From NCBI GenBank assembly GCA_016183615.1, contig JACPEG010000004.1, positions 62,001 through 126,000 on the forward strand: DNA of 64,000 nucleotides. The letters are read 5' to 3'. The notes under the pieces were generated by a model. That model was not told the DNA's origin. It did not search any database and saw nothing but the letters and a program-made list of their open reading frames with translations. Of the stretch, positions 10,460-19,760 are shown piece by piece. The translations under genes and the position numbers were made by a program. Each line of letters starts with the position of its first letter. The stretch's first letter is position 1. This stretch comes from Betaproteobacteria bacterium (GTDB taxonomy: Bacteria > Pseudomonadota > Gammaproteobacteria > Burkholderiales > UBA6910).

Positions 10460-11869
10460 TCAGCCGGCGTGGGCGGCGATGAAGGCCTTCACCGCCTCGG
10501 CGTTCACGTCGAGCACCTCGAAGTGCTGGGGCAGCTTCTCCAGGTTCTCGAATCCTCCCGGCCGACCCGGCGCCTGCCCCAGGGCTTCGTTGATGGAATC
10601 CTCGAACTTCACCGGCAGCGCCGTCTCCATGCAGATGAGCGGAATGCCCGCCTCGCGATGGACGAGGCCCACCTTCACGCCATCGGCGGTATGGGTGTCG
10701 ATCATCACCCCGTAGTCGTGGTACACGCGGCGGATGGTCTCCATGCGGTTGGCGTGGGTGCTGTGGCCCGACACGAAGCCGAAATCCTGCACCTTCCGGA
10801 AATACCCGGTCTTCGATAAATCGAAAGCGCCCTCGCTGTCCACCCGGTGCCACAGGTCCTTCACCAGCGCCCCGTCGCGCCCGGTGAGGTCGAACACGAA
10901 GCGTTCGAAGTTGGAGGCCTTGGAGATGTCCATGGAGGGACTGCTGGTGTGATAGGTCTGGGCCGACGAACGCACCCGGTAGCACCCGGTGCGGAAAAAC
11001 TCGTCCAGCACGTCGTTCTCGTTGGTGGCGAGAATGAGCTGGCGGATCGGCAGCCCCATCATGCGCGCCACGTGGCCGGCAAGGATGTTGCCGAAATTGC
11101 CCGAGGGCACCGCGAACGACACTTCCTCGTCGTTGCTGCGGGTGGCGGCAAAGTAACCCTTGAAGTAATACACGATCTGGGCGGTGATGCGCGCCCAGTT
11201 GATGGAGTTGACGGCGCCGATGCGGTAGCGGGCCTTGAACGCCGCGTCGCCGGAGACCCGCTTCACCATGTCCTGGCAGTCGTCGAACACGCCCTTCACC
11301 GCCAGGTTGAAGATGTTGGGCTCCGCCAGCGAATACATCTGCGCGGTCTGGAACCGGCTCATTTTCCCGAGCGGCGACAGCATGAACACCCGGATGCGGG
11401 GCTTGCCGCGCATGGCGTACTCGGCCGAGGAGCCGGTGTCGCCGGAGGTGGCGCCCAGGATGTTGAGATCGTGCCCGGTCTTCTCCAGCACATACTCGAA
11501 CAGGTTGCCCAGGAGCTGCAGCGCGATGTCCTTGAAGGCGAGCGTCGGCCCGTTGGAAAGCCCGAGGATGTGCAGCCCGGGCTCCAGGGTCTTCAGCGGC
11601 GTGATCTCCTCGCTGCCGAACGCCTGCGCCGTATACGTGCCGTCGATGATGGCCTTCAGGTCCGCCGCCGGAATGTCGTCGGCGAAGCGGCTGACGATCT
11701 CGAAGGCAAGGCTGCGATAGTCGAGGGCGCGCCAGCGGGCCAGCTCCTCCCGGTTGATCCTGGGATAGGCTTCGGGAATGGTCAGGCCGCCGTCGCTGGC
11801 CAGGCCCCCGAGCAGGATCTCAGTGAAGGTCTTGGGCGGCATGCCGCCGCGGGTAGAGATGTATTTCAT
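10460..11869 (-). CDS. thrC: Threonine synthase
   Basis: PLP enzyme converting O-phosphohomoserine to threonine, the last step of the pathway. I start it at the ATG at 11869 (MKYISTRGG), giving 469 residues; upstream in-frame sequence is repeat DNA. Features are the N-terminal threonine-synthase block STRGGMPPKTFTEILLGGLA, the PLP-lysine segment NGPTLAFKDIALQLLG, the phosphate loop GATSGDTGSSAEYA and VPSGNFGNILAGHVA. The length and insertions match the long, yeast-like class common in proteobacteria. It is third in alaC-hom-thrC. Confidence 0.96.
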   Translation of the reverse strand: MKYISTRGGMPPKTFTEILLGGLASDGGLTIPEAYPRINREELARWRALDYRSLAFEIVSRFADDIPAADLKAIIDGTYTAQAFGSEEITPLKTLEPGLHILGLSNGPTLAFKDIALQLLGNLFEYVLEKTGHDLNILGATSGDTGSSAEYAMRGKPRIRVFMLSPLGKMSRFQTAQMYSLAEPNIFNLAVKGVFDDCQDMVKRVSGDAAFKARYRIGAVNSINWARITAQIVYYFKGYFAATRSNDEEVSFAVPSGNFGNILAGHVARMMGLPIRQLILATNENDVLDEFFRTGCYRVRSSAQTYHTSSPSMDISKASNFERFVFDLTGRDGALVKDLWHRVDSEGAFDLSKTGYFRKVQDFGFVSGHSTHANRMETIRRVYHDYGVMIDTHTADGVKVGLVHREAGIPLICMETALPVKFEDSINEALGQAPGRPGGFENLEKLPQHFEVLDVNAEAVKAFIAAHAG

Positions 11870-11876
11870 GTCTTGA

Positions 11877-11951
11877 ACCGCGAAGAACGCCAAGGACGCA
11901 AAGGAAAGCACCCAAAGATCATGTTGAAAATTCCTTCGCGTCCTTCGCGGT
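11877..11951. repeat. CGCGAAGGACGC-type inverted repeat (family 4)
   Basis: Left arm accgcgaagaacgccaagga running to 11906 and right arm ttccttcgcgtccttcgcgg (11931-11950) form a long imperfect palindrome filling the gap between hom and thrC. Confidence 0.75.
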
Positions 11952-11959
11952 AAAGCCTG

Positions 11960-13276
11960 TCAGTTCTTCCCGAGCTCTTCCAGCCGGATGCGGGTCACCT
12001 TGCCGGAAATGGTAGAGAGTTTCTCGATCCTGGCGATGGCGGCGTTGACGTTCTTTTCCACCGTCCGGTGGGTGAGCATGATGATGTCCACCAGCTCCTG
12101 CCCTTCCGCCGGCTCCTTCTGGATCACCGCCTCGATGGAAATGCTGGAATCCGCCAGGATGCGGGTCACGTCCGCCAGCACCCCCGGCTTGTCGAAGGCC
12201 CGCATCCGCAGGTAGTAGGAGGTCTCCACCTCGGTCATGGGCAGGATGGGCAGGTTGGAGAGCACGTCGGGCTGGAACGCGAGGTGCGGCACCCGGTGCT
12301 TGGGGTCCGCGGTTTCCATGCGCGTCACGTCCACCAGGTCCGCCACCACCGCGGAAGCCGTGGGCTCGGCGCCGGCGCCCGCCCCGTAATACAGGGTGGC
12401 CCCCACCGCGTCGCCCTTCACCAGGATCGCATTCATCACCCCTTCCACATTGGCGATCAGCCGCCGCTCCGGGACCAGCGTCGGATGGACCCGCAGCTCG
12501 ACGCCGTTCGCCTTGCGCTTGGTGATGCCCAGCAGCTTGATGCGGTAGCCCAGTTCCCCGGCGTAGCGGATGTCCTCCTGGGTAAGCTTGGAGATGCCCT
12601 CGGTGTAGGCCTTTTCGAACTGGACCGGGATGCCGAAGGCGATGGCCGAGAGAATGGTGAGCTTGTGGGCGGAGTCGATGCCCTCGATGTCGAAGGTGGG
12701 GTCCGCCTCGGCGTAACCGAGCTTCTGAGCCTCCTTCAGCACCTCGTCGAAGCCCTTGCCCTTGTCGCGCATCTCGGAGAGGATGAAGTTGCTGGTGCCA
12801 TTGATGATGCCGGCCACCCACTCGATGCGGTTGGCGGTGAGTCCCTCCCGCAGCGCCTTGATGATGGGGATGCCGCCGCCCACCGCGGCCTCGAACGCCA
12901 CCATCACGCCCTTGTTCTGGGCCGCAGCGAAAATCTCGTTGCCGTGAAGCGCCAGCATCGCCTTGTTGGCGGTCACCACGTGCTTGCCGTGCTCGATGGC
13001 CGTGAGGACCAGGTCCTTGGCCACGGTGTAGCCGCCGATCAGCTCGATCACGATCTGGATGTCCGGATGTCTCGCCACCTCGAAGGCATCCGCGGTGACG
13101 GTCGCGGCCTCGCCCACGAGCTTCTTCGCCCGCTCCACGTCCTTGTCCGCCACCATCCGGATGGCGATGCCGCGGCCGGCGCGCCGGGTGATTTCCTCCT
13201 GGTTGCGCCGGAGCACGGTGAAGGTGCCGCCGCCGACGGTGCCGATACCGAGCAAGCCTACATTGATGGGTTTCAT
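11960..13276 (-). CDS. hom: Homoserine dehydrogenase
   Basis: NAD(P)-dependent reduction of aspartate semialdehyde to homoserine, the branch point to threonine and methionine. The 438-residue monofunctional form has an N-terminal Rossmann GLLGIGTVGGGTF, the catalytic core (KHVVTANKAML; AAVGGGIPIIKALREGL; GIINGTSNFILSEM) and a C-terminal ACT domain (about 350-430, MRAFDKPGVLADVTRILADS) that usually mediates threonine inhibition. It sits between alaC and thrC on the same strand, each gap occupied by the same palindromic repeat family. Confidence 0.97.
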   Translation of the reverse strand: MKPINVGLLGIGTVGGGTFTVLRRNQEEITRRAGRGIAIRMVADKDVERAKKLVGEAATVTADAFEVARHPDIQIVIELIGGYTVAKDLVLTAIEHGKHVVTANKAMLALHGNEIFAAAQNKGVMVAFEAAVGGGIPIIKALREGLTANRIEWVAGIINGTSNFILSEMRDKGKGFDEVLKEAQKLGYAEADPTFDIEGIDSAHKLTILSAIAFGIPVQFEKAYTEGISKLTQEDIRYAGELGYRIKLLGITKRKANGVELRVHPTLVPERRLIANVEGVMNAILVKGDAVGATLYYGAGAGAEPTASAVVADLVDVTRMETADPKHRVPHLAFQPDVLSNLPILPMTEVETSYYLRMRAFDKPGVLADVTRILADSSISIEAVIQKEPAEGQELVDIIMLTHRTVEKNVNAAIARIEKLSTISGKVTRIRLEELGKN

Positions 13277-13295
13277 GCAGAACCTTTAAAACTCA

Positions 13296-13362
13296 AACGC
13301 GAAGACGCAAAGAGCGCGAAGGAAACCCAAGGAAAACTTTGCGATCTTTGCGCCTTTGCGTT
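13296..13362. repeat. CGCAAAGAGCGCGAAGG-type inverted repeat (family 4)
   Basis: Left arm aacgcgaagacgcaaagagc extending to 13322 and right arm ctttgcgatctttgcgcctt extending to 13362 pair imperfectly. It occupies the alaC-hom gap, as a relative occupies the hom-thrC gap. Confidence 0.7.
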
Positions 13363-13373
13363 GAATGGGTTGG

Positions 13374-14558
13374 TCAAAGCAGTCCGTCCTTGCGGAACAT
13401 GTCCTTGATGCCGCGGATCGCCTGGCGGATGCGGTTCTCGTTCTCGATCATGGCGAAGCGCACGTGGTCGTCGCCGTACTGGCCGAAGCCGATGCCGGGG
13501 GATACCGCCACCTTGGCGTCCACCAGCACCTTCTTGGCGAACTCCAGGGAGCCCATGGCCCGGTAGACCTCGGGGATCCTGGCCCACACGTACATGGTGG
13601 CCTTGGGGTTCTCGACCATCCAGCCGGCGGCGTGCAGCCCGGAAACCAGCACGTCGCGCCGCTTCTGGTAGGTCTGGCGGATCTGCTCAACGCAGTCCTG
13701 AGGCCCTTCGAGGGCTACGATGGAAGCCACCTGGATCGGCGTGAAGGTGCCGTAGTCGTGGTAGCTCTTCATGCGCGCGAGCGCCGCCACCAGGTCCTTG
13801 TTACCGACCATGAAGCCCACGCGCCACCCGGCCATGTTGTAGCTCTTGGACAGCGTGAAGAACTCCACCGCCCACTCCTTGGCGCCGGGCACCTGCATGA
13901 CGGAGGGACACTGGTAGCCGTCATACACGATGTCGGCGTAGGCGAGATCGTGCACCACGTAGATGTCGTGCTCCTTCGCCAGCGCCACGATCCGCTCGAA
14001 GAACTCCAGGTCCACGCACTGGGCGGTGGGGTTTGCCGGAAAGTTGAGGATCAGCATCTTGGGCTTGGGGTAGGAATCCTTGATGGCCTTTTCCAGCTCC
14101 TCGAAAAAATCCACGCCATGAGCGATCGGGACGTGGCGGATATCCGCCCCGGCGATGATCGGTCCGTAGATGTGGATCGGATAGCTGGGGTTGGGCACCA
14201 GCACGTTGTCCCCCGCACCCAGGGTGGCAAGCGCCAGGTGGGCGATGCCCTCCTTGGAGCCGATGGTGACGATGGCCTCGGAATCGGGGTCCAGGTCCAC
14301 GTCGTAGCGGGTCTTGTACCAGTTGCAGATGGCCTTGCGGAGCCGCGGAATGCCCTTGGACATGGAATAGCGGTGAGTGTCGGAGCGCTGGGCGGATTCC
14401 ACCAGCTTGTCCACGATGTGCTTGGGCGTGGGGCCGTCCGGGTTGCCCATGGACAGGTCGATGATGTCCTCCCCGCGCTTGCGGGCCTCGGCCTTGAGCT
14501 CCCCCGTGATGTTGAACACGTAGGGCGGGAGGCGCTTGATTCTCGGGAACTCTTCCAT
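13374..14558 (-). CDS. alaC: Aminotransferase class I (AlaC-like alanine transaminase)
   Basis: PLP-dependent aminotransferase, 394 residues from the ATG at 14558 ([16 protein letters not shown]). It has the fold-type I motifs [35 protein letters not shown] and the PLP lysine in [15 protein letters not shown]. Proteins of this form encoded next to hom are usually annotated as glutamate-pyruvate transaminase AlaC, although an aspartate-specific role cannot be excluded from motifs. It is first in alaC-hom-thrC and diverges from the Mth938-like gene across 82 bases. Confidence 0.85.
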   Translation of the reverse strand: MEEFPRIKRLPPYVFNITGELKAEARKRGEDIIDLSMGNPDGPTPKHIVDKLVESAQRSDTHRYSMSKGIPRLRKAICNWYKTRYDVDLDPDSEAIVTIGSKEGIAHLALATLGAGDNVLVPNPSYPIHIYGPIIAGADIRHVPIAHGVDFFEELEKAIKDSYPKPKMLILNFPANPTAQCVDLEFFERIVALAKEHDIYVVHDLAYADIVYDGYQCPSVMQVPGAKEWAVEFFTLSKSYNMAGWRVGFMVGNKDLVAALARMKSYHDYGTFTPIQVASIVALEGPQDCVEQIRQTYQKRRDVLVSGLHAAGWMVENPKATMYVWARIPEVYRAMGSLEFAKKVLVDAKVAVSPGIGFGQYGDDHVRFAMIENENRIRQAIRGIKDMFRKDGLL

Positions 14559-14640
14559 GGAGGGCGTTTCGCTTTTAACTGCCGGTAAAAAAAGTGATAA
14601 TTCTAATGGAGCGGACCCTTGGCCGCAAACGGAGCTGGAA

Positions 14641-15060
14641 TTGAAACTGCATCTTTCCACGACCGCCGGGATGTACCAGATCACCGGCTACGGCGCTGGC
14701 CACGTGCTGGTGAACGGGGTTCGTTACGAGAAAAGCCTGATCGTGATGCCCGAGCGCATCATCGAGGACTGGGAGGTGGCGGACTTCGAGGAACTCACCG
14801 CGGCCCACTTCGAGCTGCTCGGGAGCCTGAAGCCCGAGGTCGTCCTGCTCGGCACGGGCCCCCGTCTGCGCTTTCCCCACCCCGCCCTCAGCCGCTGCCT
14901 GGCGGAGGCCCGGATCGGGCTGGAGGTCATGGACACCAGCGCTGCCTGCCGCACCTACAACATCCTGATGGCCGAGGGCCGCAGGGTGGTGGCGGCGCTG
15001 CTGCTGCCCCAGGCGCCCCAGGAATCGGGGATGAATCCCCTACTACAAGCCCCCGGGTAG
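14641..15060 (+). CDS. Mth938-like domain protein
   Basis: A 139-residue single-domain protein of the Mth938/DUF498 family (TAYGAG-like [52 protein letters not shown]), whose biochemical role is unsettled. I choose a TTG start at 14641: GGAG lies six bases upstream and homologues begin with the MKLHL-type strand there, whereas upstream in-frame codons overlap the alaC start. The last residues ([12 protein letters not shown]) and the TAG stop are encoded by a REP-like element, so the true C terminus has been overwritten or extended. Confidence 0.85.
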   Translation: MKLHLSTTAGMYQITGYGAGHVLVNGVRYEKSLIVMPERIIEDWEVADFEELTAAHFELLGSLKPEVVLLGTGPRLRFPHPALSRCLAEARIGLEVMDTSAACRTYNILMAEGRRVVAALLLPQAPQESGMNPLLQAPG

Positions 15061-15249
15061 GAGCGAATTCATTCGCGACCCATCCGCCGCGATATTTGTC
15101 GGACCTGGATCGGGGATAAATCCCCTCCTACAGACCCTCGGGTAGGAGCGAATTCATTCGCGACCCATCCGCCGCGATATTTGTCGGACCTGGATCGGGG
15201 ATAAATCCCCTCCTACAGACCCTCGCGTAGGAGCGAATTCATTCGCGAC
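15025..15249. repeat. REP-like array with 85-bp tandem units (family 1)
   Basis: B halves at 15025-15046, 15110-15131 and 15195-15216 alternate with A halves (gtaggagcgaattcattcgc, then gac) at 15057, 15142 and 15227. From 15057 the unit repeats exactly every 85 bases, carrying an 80%-of-unit identical spacer (catccgccgcgatatttgtc). The array lies between convergent genes and reaches into both: the last codons of each come from it. Confidence 0.95.
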
Positions 15250-15913
15250 TTGTCAGCCCTCCACCAGCCAGCAGGTCCCGGAACCCGGAGATCGAATCGT
15301 AATCCGGAAACGTCTTGTCCGGCTGCCGTGAATCGGGGCTGCGCACTCCGAGAACGAATGCCATCCCGAAGTCCCGGGCCGATCGCAACACCGGCTGGCT
15401 GTCATCAATGAGCAGCGTGTGTGCCGGCTCGAACGGCTCCAGTATCTTCAGCCGGCCCCAGAATTCCGGGTGCTCCTTCGGCACACCCACGTCATGGGCG
15501 CAGACGATGGCGTCGAAATGGGGATCGAGCCCGGTGCGGCGCATCTTGAGGGAGATGCTCTTGTGGTGGGCGTTGGTCACGAGCACCACCCGTTTCCCCA
15601 GGGAGCGGAGCCGCTCCAGGAACGGCACCACGTGGGGATGCACCGCGATCAGGTGGGAAACCTCCTCCTTGAGCCGGGCGATGTCGAGACCCAGCTCCCG
15701 GGTCCAGTACTCCACGCAGTACCAGTCGAGCGTCCCCTCCGCCGCCCGGTAGCGGGAAACACAGTGCTCACGCCCCTCGTCGTGACTCAGGCCGTGGCGC
15801 TCGGCGTAGCGCAGCGGCACATGGGACAGCCAGACATGGTTGTCGAAATGCAGGTCGAGCAGCGTGCCGTCCATGTCCAGGAACACGGTGGCAATTTGGC
15901 GCCAGTCGAGCAC
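15239..15913 (-). CDS. HAD hydrolase, GMP/IMP nucleotidase (YrfG)-like
   Basis: A 224-residue HAD hydrolase, cytoplasmic. Motif I is VFLDMDGTLLDLHFDNHVW, which with the following DNHVWLSHVP text is typical of YrfG purine nucleotidases. Motif II is LVTNAHHKS, the motif III lysine is in VGVPKEHPEFW and motif IV is LLIDDSQPVL. The GTG at 15913 matches where homologues start (xLDWRQIATVF); a TTG at 15931 is the alternative. No clear ribosome-binding site supports either. The final residues (LTSRE) and TGA stop lie in a REP-like half element. Confidence 0.85.
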   Translation of the reverse strand: MLDWRQIATVFLDMDGTLLDLHFDNHVWLSHVPLRYAERHGLSHDEGREHCVSRYRAAEGTLDWYCVEYWTRELGLDIARLKEEVSHLIAVHPHVVPFLERLRSLGKRVVLVTNAHHKSISLKMRRTGLDPHFDAIVCAHDVGVPKEHPEFWGRLKILEPFEPAHTLLIDDSQPVLRSARDFGMAFVLGVRSPDSRQPDKTFPDYDSISGFRDLLAGGGLTSRE

Positions 15914-15992
15914 GGTCAATCGTAGATCCAAATGGATTCGCGGATCATGCCTTTTGGGTCAACATGCGAATTAATTCATTCCTGCAGGGTTG

Positions 15993-16057
15993 GTAGGAGG
16001 GGATTCATCCCCGACCAACGGCGCGAGTGAATGGGTCGCGAATGAATTCGCTCCTAC
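15993..16057. repeat. REP-like element (family 1), inverted unit
   Basis: B half gtaggaggggattcatcccc-gac (15993-16015) then reversed A half gtcgcgaatgaattcgctcc-tac (16035-16057). This is the same A-B unit as elsewhere but on the minus strand. The TAG stop of the HDAC-like gene is inside its A head. Confidence 0.95.
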
Positions 16058-16977
16058 AACCCCGAAAGGACCTTGAGGTGGCTGGCGACGCTGCGCCCCA
16101 GCGCCGAGAACTCGTAGCCGCCCTCCAGCACCGACACGATGCGCCCTTCGGCGTGCTTCCGCGCGATCTCCTTGACCTGCTCGGTGACCCAGGCGTAGTC
16201 CGCCTCCACCAGGGCAAGCGAGGCCATGTCGTCCTCGCGGTGGGCGTCGAATCCGGCGGAGATGAAAATCATCCTGGGCTTGAAGCGCTCCAGGGCCGGG
16301 AGCCAGTGCTCGTTGACCGCCTCGCGGAACTGCACCCCGGAGCTGTAGGCGGCGAGCGGAACATTGACCATGCGCGAGGAGCGGCCGTCGATGCCGCTGT
16401 AGGGGTAGAACGGGTGCTGGAAGGTGGAAACCATCACGACCCGCGGATCGCCGCTGAAGATGTCCTCGGTGCCGTTGCCGTGGTGCACGTCGAAGTCCAC
16501 CACCGCCACGCGCTCTAGCCCGTGGTGTTCCAGCGCATGCGCCGCGCCCACCGCCACGTTGTTGAAGAAGCAGAAACCCATGGCGCGGGCACGTTCCGCG
16601 TGGTGGCCCGGGGGGCGCACGCAGCAGAACGCATTCACGGCTTTTTTGCCCATCACCAGGTCTGTTGCTAAAATCACCGCGCCGGCCGCCCTGCGCGCGG
16701 CCTGCAGGGTGTGGGGATTCATGGCAGTATCGGGATCGAGATGGACAATCCCCCGCTCCGGCGCGCTGGACTCGACTGCGTCGATGTAGTGTTCCGCGTG
16801 AACCCGCTTGAGCTGTTCCCGGGTCACCAGCGGCGCATCGTGGTGATCGAAATAATTGATCAGTCCGGACGCGATCAGCTGGTCCTCGATCGCCCGCAGC
16901 CGCGCGGGACACTCGGGGTGATAGGACCCCATGTCGTGCAGGTGACAGTCGGGGTGGGTGATGTAAGCGGTACTCAA
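16054..16977 (-). CDS. Histone-deacetylase-family amidohydrolase (class II/AcuC-like)
   Basis: Zinc-dependent deacetylase of 307 residues. Visible active-site residues are the charge-relay histidines His125-His126 (RPPGHHAERA), zinc ligands Asp163 and His165 (VVDFDVHHGNGT) and Asp244 (SAGFDAHRED), and the EGGYE tyrosine near the end. Substrates in this family include acetyl-lysine proteins and acetylpolyamines; the class II form is HDAC6/HdaH-like. The TTG start is supported by GGAGGAG six bases upstream. It diverges, with 98 bases between, from a Pat-type acetyltransferase gene, which suggests reversible protein acetylation as its job. Its TAG stop belongs to a REP-like head. Confidence 0.9.
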   Translation of the reverse strand: MSTAYITHPDCHLHDMGSYHPECPARLRAIEDQLIASGLINYFDHHDAPLVTREQLKRVHAEHYIDAVESSAPERGIVHLDPDTAMNPHTLQAARRAAGAVILATDLVMGKKAVNAFCCVRPPGHHAERARAMGFCFFNNVAVGAAHALEHHGLERVAVVDFDVHHGNGTEDIFSGDPRVVMVSTFQHPFYPYSGIDGRSSRMVNVPLAAYSSGVQFREAVNEHWLPALERFKPRMIFISAGFDAHREDDMASLALVEADYAWVTEQVKEIARKHAEGRIVSVLEGGYEFSALGRSVASHLKVLSGL

Positions 16978-17075
16978 TTGCGCTCCTCCGTGAGCCGCTG
17001 TGTTTTAATGGTCTGAGCCAAATCTTACGGCCTGCCCCAGCGAATGTCCATGACGCCCGGCCCCGCATAGGAACG

Positions 17076-19757
17076 ATGGAAAAACACTATCTCACCCCCC
17101 TGTTTTCCCCGCGCTCGGTGGCGGTGATCGGCGCCACCGAACGCGAAGGCTCCGCTGGGCGCCTGGTGTTCGAGAACCTGCTCGCCAGCGGCTATTCGGG
17201 CGAGCGCTACGCGGTCAATCCCAACCACCGGACGATTCTCGGCTTCCCCGCCTTCGCCTCGGTCGGGGACATCGAGAAGCCGGTGGATCTGGCGGTCATC
17301 ATCACCCCTGCGCGCACCGTGCCGGGCATCGTCGAGCAGTGCGGGCGCAAGGGCGTGCGGGCCGCCATCATCATCAGCGCCGGATTCACCGACGGCGGGC
17401 CGGGCAGCGCGAGCCTGCTGCGGTCGGTCCTGGCGAGCGCACGGGCCCGCCGGGTGCGGATCCTGGGTCCCAACTGCCTGGGATTGATGCGCCCGGTGGC
17501 AGGAATCAACTTCACCTACAGCCTGGTCGGTGCCAAGCCCGGCAGCATCGCCCTCATCTCCCAATCCGCAGCGCTCACCAATGCCGTCCTCGACTGGGCC
17601 CACGCCAACGACATCGGATTCTCCAACGCCATCACCCTGGGCGACGGCGCCGACATCAATTTCGGCGACGTCCTCGACTACCTGGTATGGGACTCCGAAA
17701 CCGAGAGTATCGTGCTCTATATGGAAGGGGTGTACGTACCCCGCCAGTTTGTCAGCGCCCTGCGGGCCGCCGCCCGGGTCAAGCCGGTGGTGGTGGTCAA
17801 GGCGGGCCGTGACCCGGCGGGCGCCAAGGCGGCGCTGACCCACTCGGGGGCCATGGTGGGCGCCGACGAGGTGTTCGACTCGGTGCTGCGGCGGGCCGGG
17901 GCGGTGCGGGTGAAAACCGCCACCCAGCTGTTTTCAGTCGCCCGCTGCCTCACCTCGCGCTACCGCTCCACCGGCAAACGGCTGGCGATCGTCACCAACG
18001 GTGGCGGCCCCGGCATCATCGCCGCCGACTGGGCCGCCGACGTGCGGCTGGAGGTCCCGGAACTGTCCGCGGAAACGATTGTGCGGCTCGAGCCGCTGCT
18101 CTCTCCCAAGTGGTCGCGCGGCAACCCCGTTGATCTCTGCGGCCAGGCCACGCCGGAGCAATACGGTAATGCCATCGCCGCCTGCATGGAGGACAGGAAC
18201 GTGGACGGGGTGCTGGTGATCCTCACGCCCCAGGCCACCACCCACTCGGAGGAGGTGGCCCGCACCGCCATCGAGGTGGCCGCGAAATACAGCAAACCGC
18301 TGCTCGCGTGCTGGATGGGCGAGGCGCGCGTCGTCTCCAGCCGGCAGCTGCTCACCCAGGCCAAGATCCCGGTGTTCCGCACCCCCGAGCCGGCGGTGGA
18401 TGCATTCGCCGAGATGGCGGCCCACGCCGAAAATCAGCGCATGCTGCTGCAGGTGCCCCACGCCATCTCCCATGGCACCGCGCCCGACTCCGCGGGAGCC
18501 AGGCTGCTGATCGAAAGCATCCTGGCCGAGAAGCGCAGGGTGCTGAACGAAATGGAGTCCAAGGCCCTGCTTGCCGCGTTCCACATTCCGGTGGCCAACA
18601 CCGTCGTGGCGCACTCCGTGTCCGAGGCCATCATGATCGCGGAGCAGATCGGGTTCCCGGTGGCCATGAAGGTGAATTCTCCCCAGGTGATCCACAAGTC
18701 CGACGTGGGAGGAGTGCGGCTCAACGTGAACAGTGCACAAGAGGTGCGCGCCGCCTACAACGAGATCCTGGCGGCGGTAGCGAAGCACCAGCCCGGCGCG
18801 GCTATCGAAGGAATTTCCATCCAGCCCATGACCCGCAAGCCCCATGGGCGCGAGCTCATGGTCGGAATCACTACCGACGCCGTATTCGGGCCGGTGATCA
18901 CCTTCGGCGCGGGCGGCATTGCCGTTGAGGTGATGGGCGACCGGGCGGTCGCCCTGCCGCCGCTTAACCAGTTCATCGTCCAGGACCTGATCGGGCGCAC
19001 CCGGGTGGCCAGGACCCTTGGGGCATTCCGCTACATGCCCCCGGTCAACATGGAAGTCCTGGAAAGCCTGCTGCTGCGGGTATCGGAGATGGCGTCCGAG
19101 CTGCCGTGGATCAGGGAGCTCGACATCAATCCTCTCATCGTGGACGAAGATGGCGCGGTGGCGGTGGACGCGCGGGTGGTCGTGGATCACCCTCCGCTCA
19201 GCCTCGCGGGGCGCTACGGCCACATGGCGATCCACCCTTACCCCACCGACCTGGTCCGGGAATGGACCCTGTCCGACGGCACCGCGATCACCCTCCGGCC
19301 GATCCGACCCGAAGACGCGGAAATGCACCAGGAGTTCATCCGCAATCTTTCCGACGAATCCAAGTATTTCCGTTTCATCAGCACCATGCACGAGCTGTCC
19401 CAGAAGGCCCTGGTACGCTACACCCAGATCGACTATGACCGGGAAATGGCGCTGCTGGCAGTGGTCCGGGAAGGCGGCAGGGACGTGGAACTCGGCGTCT
19501 CCCGCTATGTCATTAATCCTGACGGGGAGTCCTGCGAGTTTGCCCTGGTGGTGGCGGATGCCTGGCACGGCCGGGGGGTCGGCAGCAGGCTGATGCGGGC
19601 CCTCATGGACGTCGCCCGGGGAAAGGGGCTGAAAACCATCGAAGGCGACGTGCTCAACACCAACCACACCATGCTGAAGCTCATGACCGCGCTGGGATTT
19701 GCCCTCAACAACAGCGAAGACGACCCGTCGATGAAGCGGGTGGTAAAAGCGCTGTAA
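17076..19757 (+). CDS. Pat-type acetyltransferase: NDP-forming acyl-CoA synthetase fused to GNAT
   Basis: An 893-residue fusion. Residues 1-~130 are a CoA-binding Rossmann domain (SPRSVAVIGATEREGSAGR), ~150-460 succinyl-CoA-ligase-like domains, ~490-700 an ATP-grasp domain (FPVAMKVNSPQVIHKSDVGG), and ~725-890 a GNAT domain with acetyl-CoA loop WHGRGVGSRLM. His256 in LTHSGAM is at the position where active ADP-forming synthetases carry a phosphohistidine, so ligase activity cannot be excluded. Enterobacterial Pat/PatZ acetylates and inactivates acetyl-CoA synthetase. A HDAC-like deacetylase diverges from it. Only three bases separate its stop from the MoxR gene. Confidence 0.92.
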   Translation: MEKHYLTPLFSPRSVAVIGATEREGSAGRLVFENLLASGYSGERYAVNPNHRTILGFPAFASVGDIEKPVDLAVIITPARTVPGIVEQCGRKGVRAAIIISAGFTDGGPGSASLLRSVLASARARRVRILGPNCLGLMRPVAGINFTYSLVGAKPGSIALISQSAALTNAVLDWAHANDIGFSNAITLGDGADINFGDVLDYLVWDSETESIVLYMEGVYVPRQFVSALRAAARVKPVVVVKAGRDPAGAKAALTHSGAMVGADEVFDSVLRRAGAVRVKTATQLFSVARCLTSRYRSTGKRLAIVTNGGGPGIIAADWAADVRLEVPELSAETIVRLEPLLSPKWSRGNPVDLCGQATPEQYGNAIAACMEDRNVDGVLVILTPQATTHSEEVARTAIEVAAKYSKPLLACWMGEARVVSSRQLLTQAKIPVFRTPEPAVDAFAEMAAHAENQRMLLQVPHAISHGTAPDSAGARLLIESILAEKRRVLNEMESKALLAAFHIPVANTVVAHSVSEAIMIAEQIGFPVAMKVNSPQVIHKSDVGGVRLNVNSAQEVRAAYNEILAAVAKHQPGAAIEGISIQPMTRKPHGRELMVGITTDAVFGPVITFGAGGIAVEVMGDRAVALPPLNQFIVQDLIGRTRVARTLGAFRYMPPVNMEVLESLLLRVSEMASELPWIRELDINPLIVDEDGAVAVDARVVVDHPPLSLAGRYGHMAIHPYPTDLVREWTLSDGTAITLRPIRPEDAEMHQEFIRNLSDESKYFRFISTMHELSQKALVRYTQIDYDREMALLAVVREGGRDVELGVSRYVINPDGESCEFALVVADAWHGRGVGSRLMRALMDVARGKGLKTIEGDVLNTNHTMLKLMTALGFALNNSEDDPSMKRVVKAL

Positions 19758-19760
19758 ATC

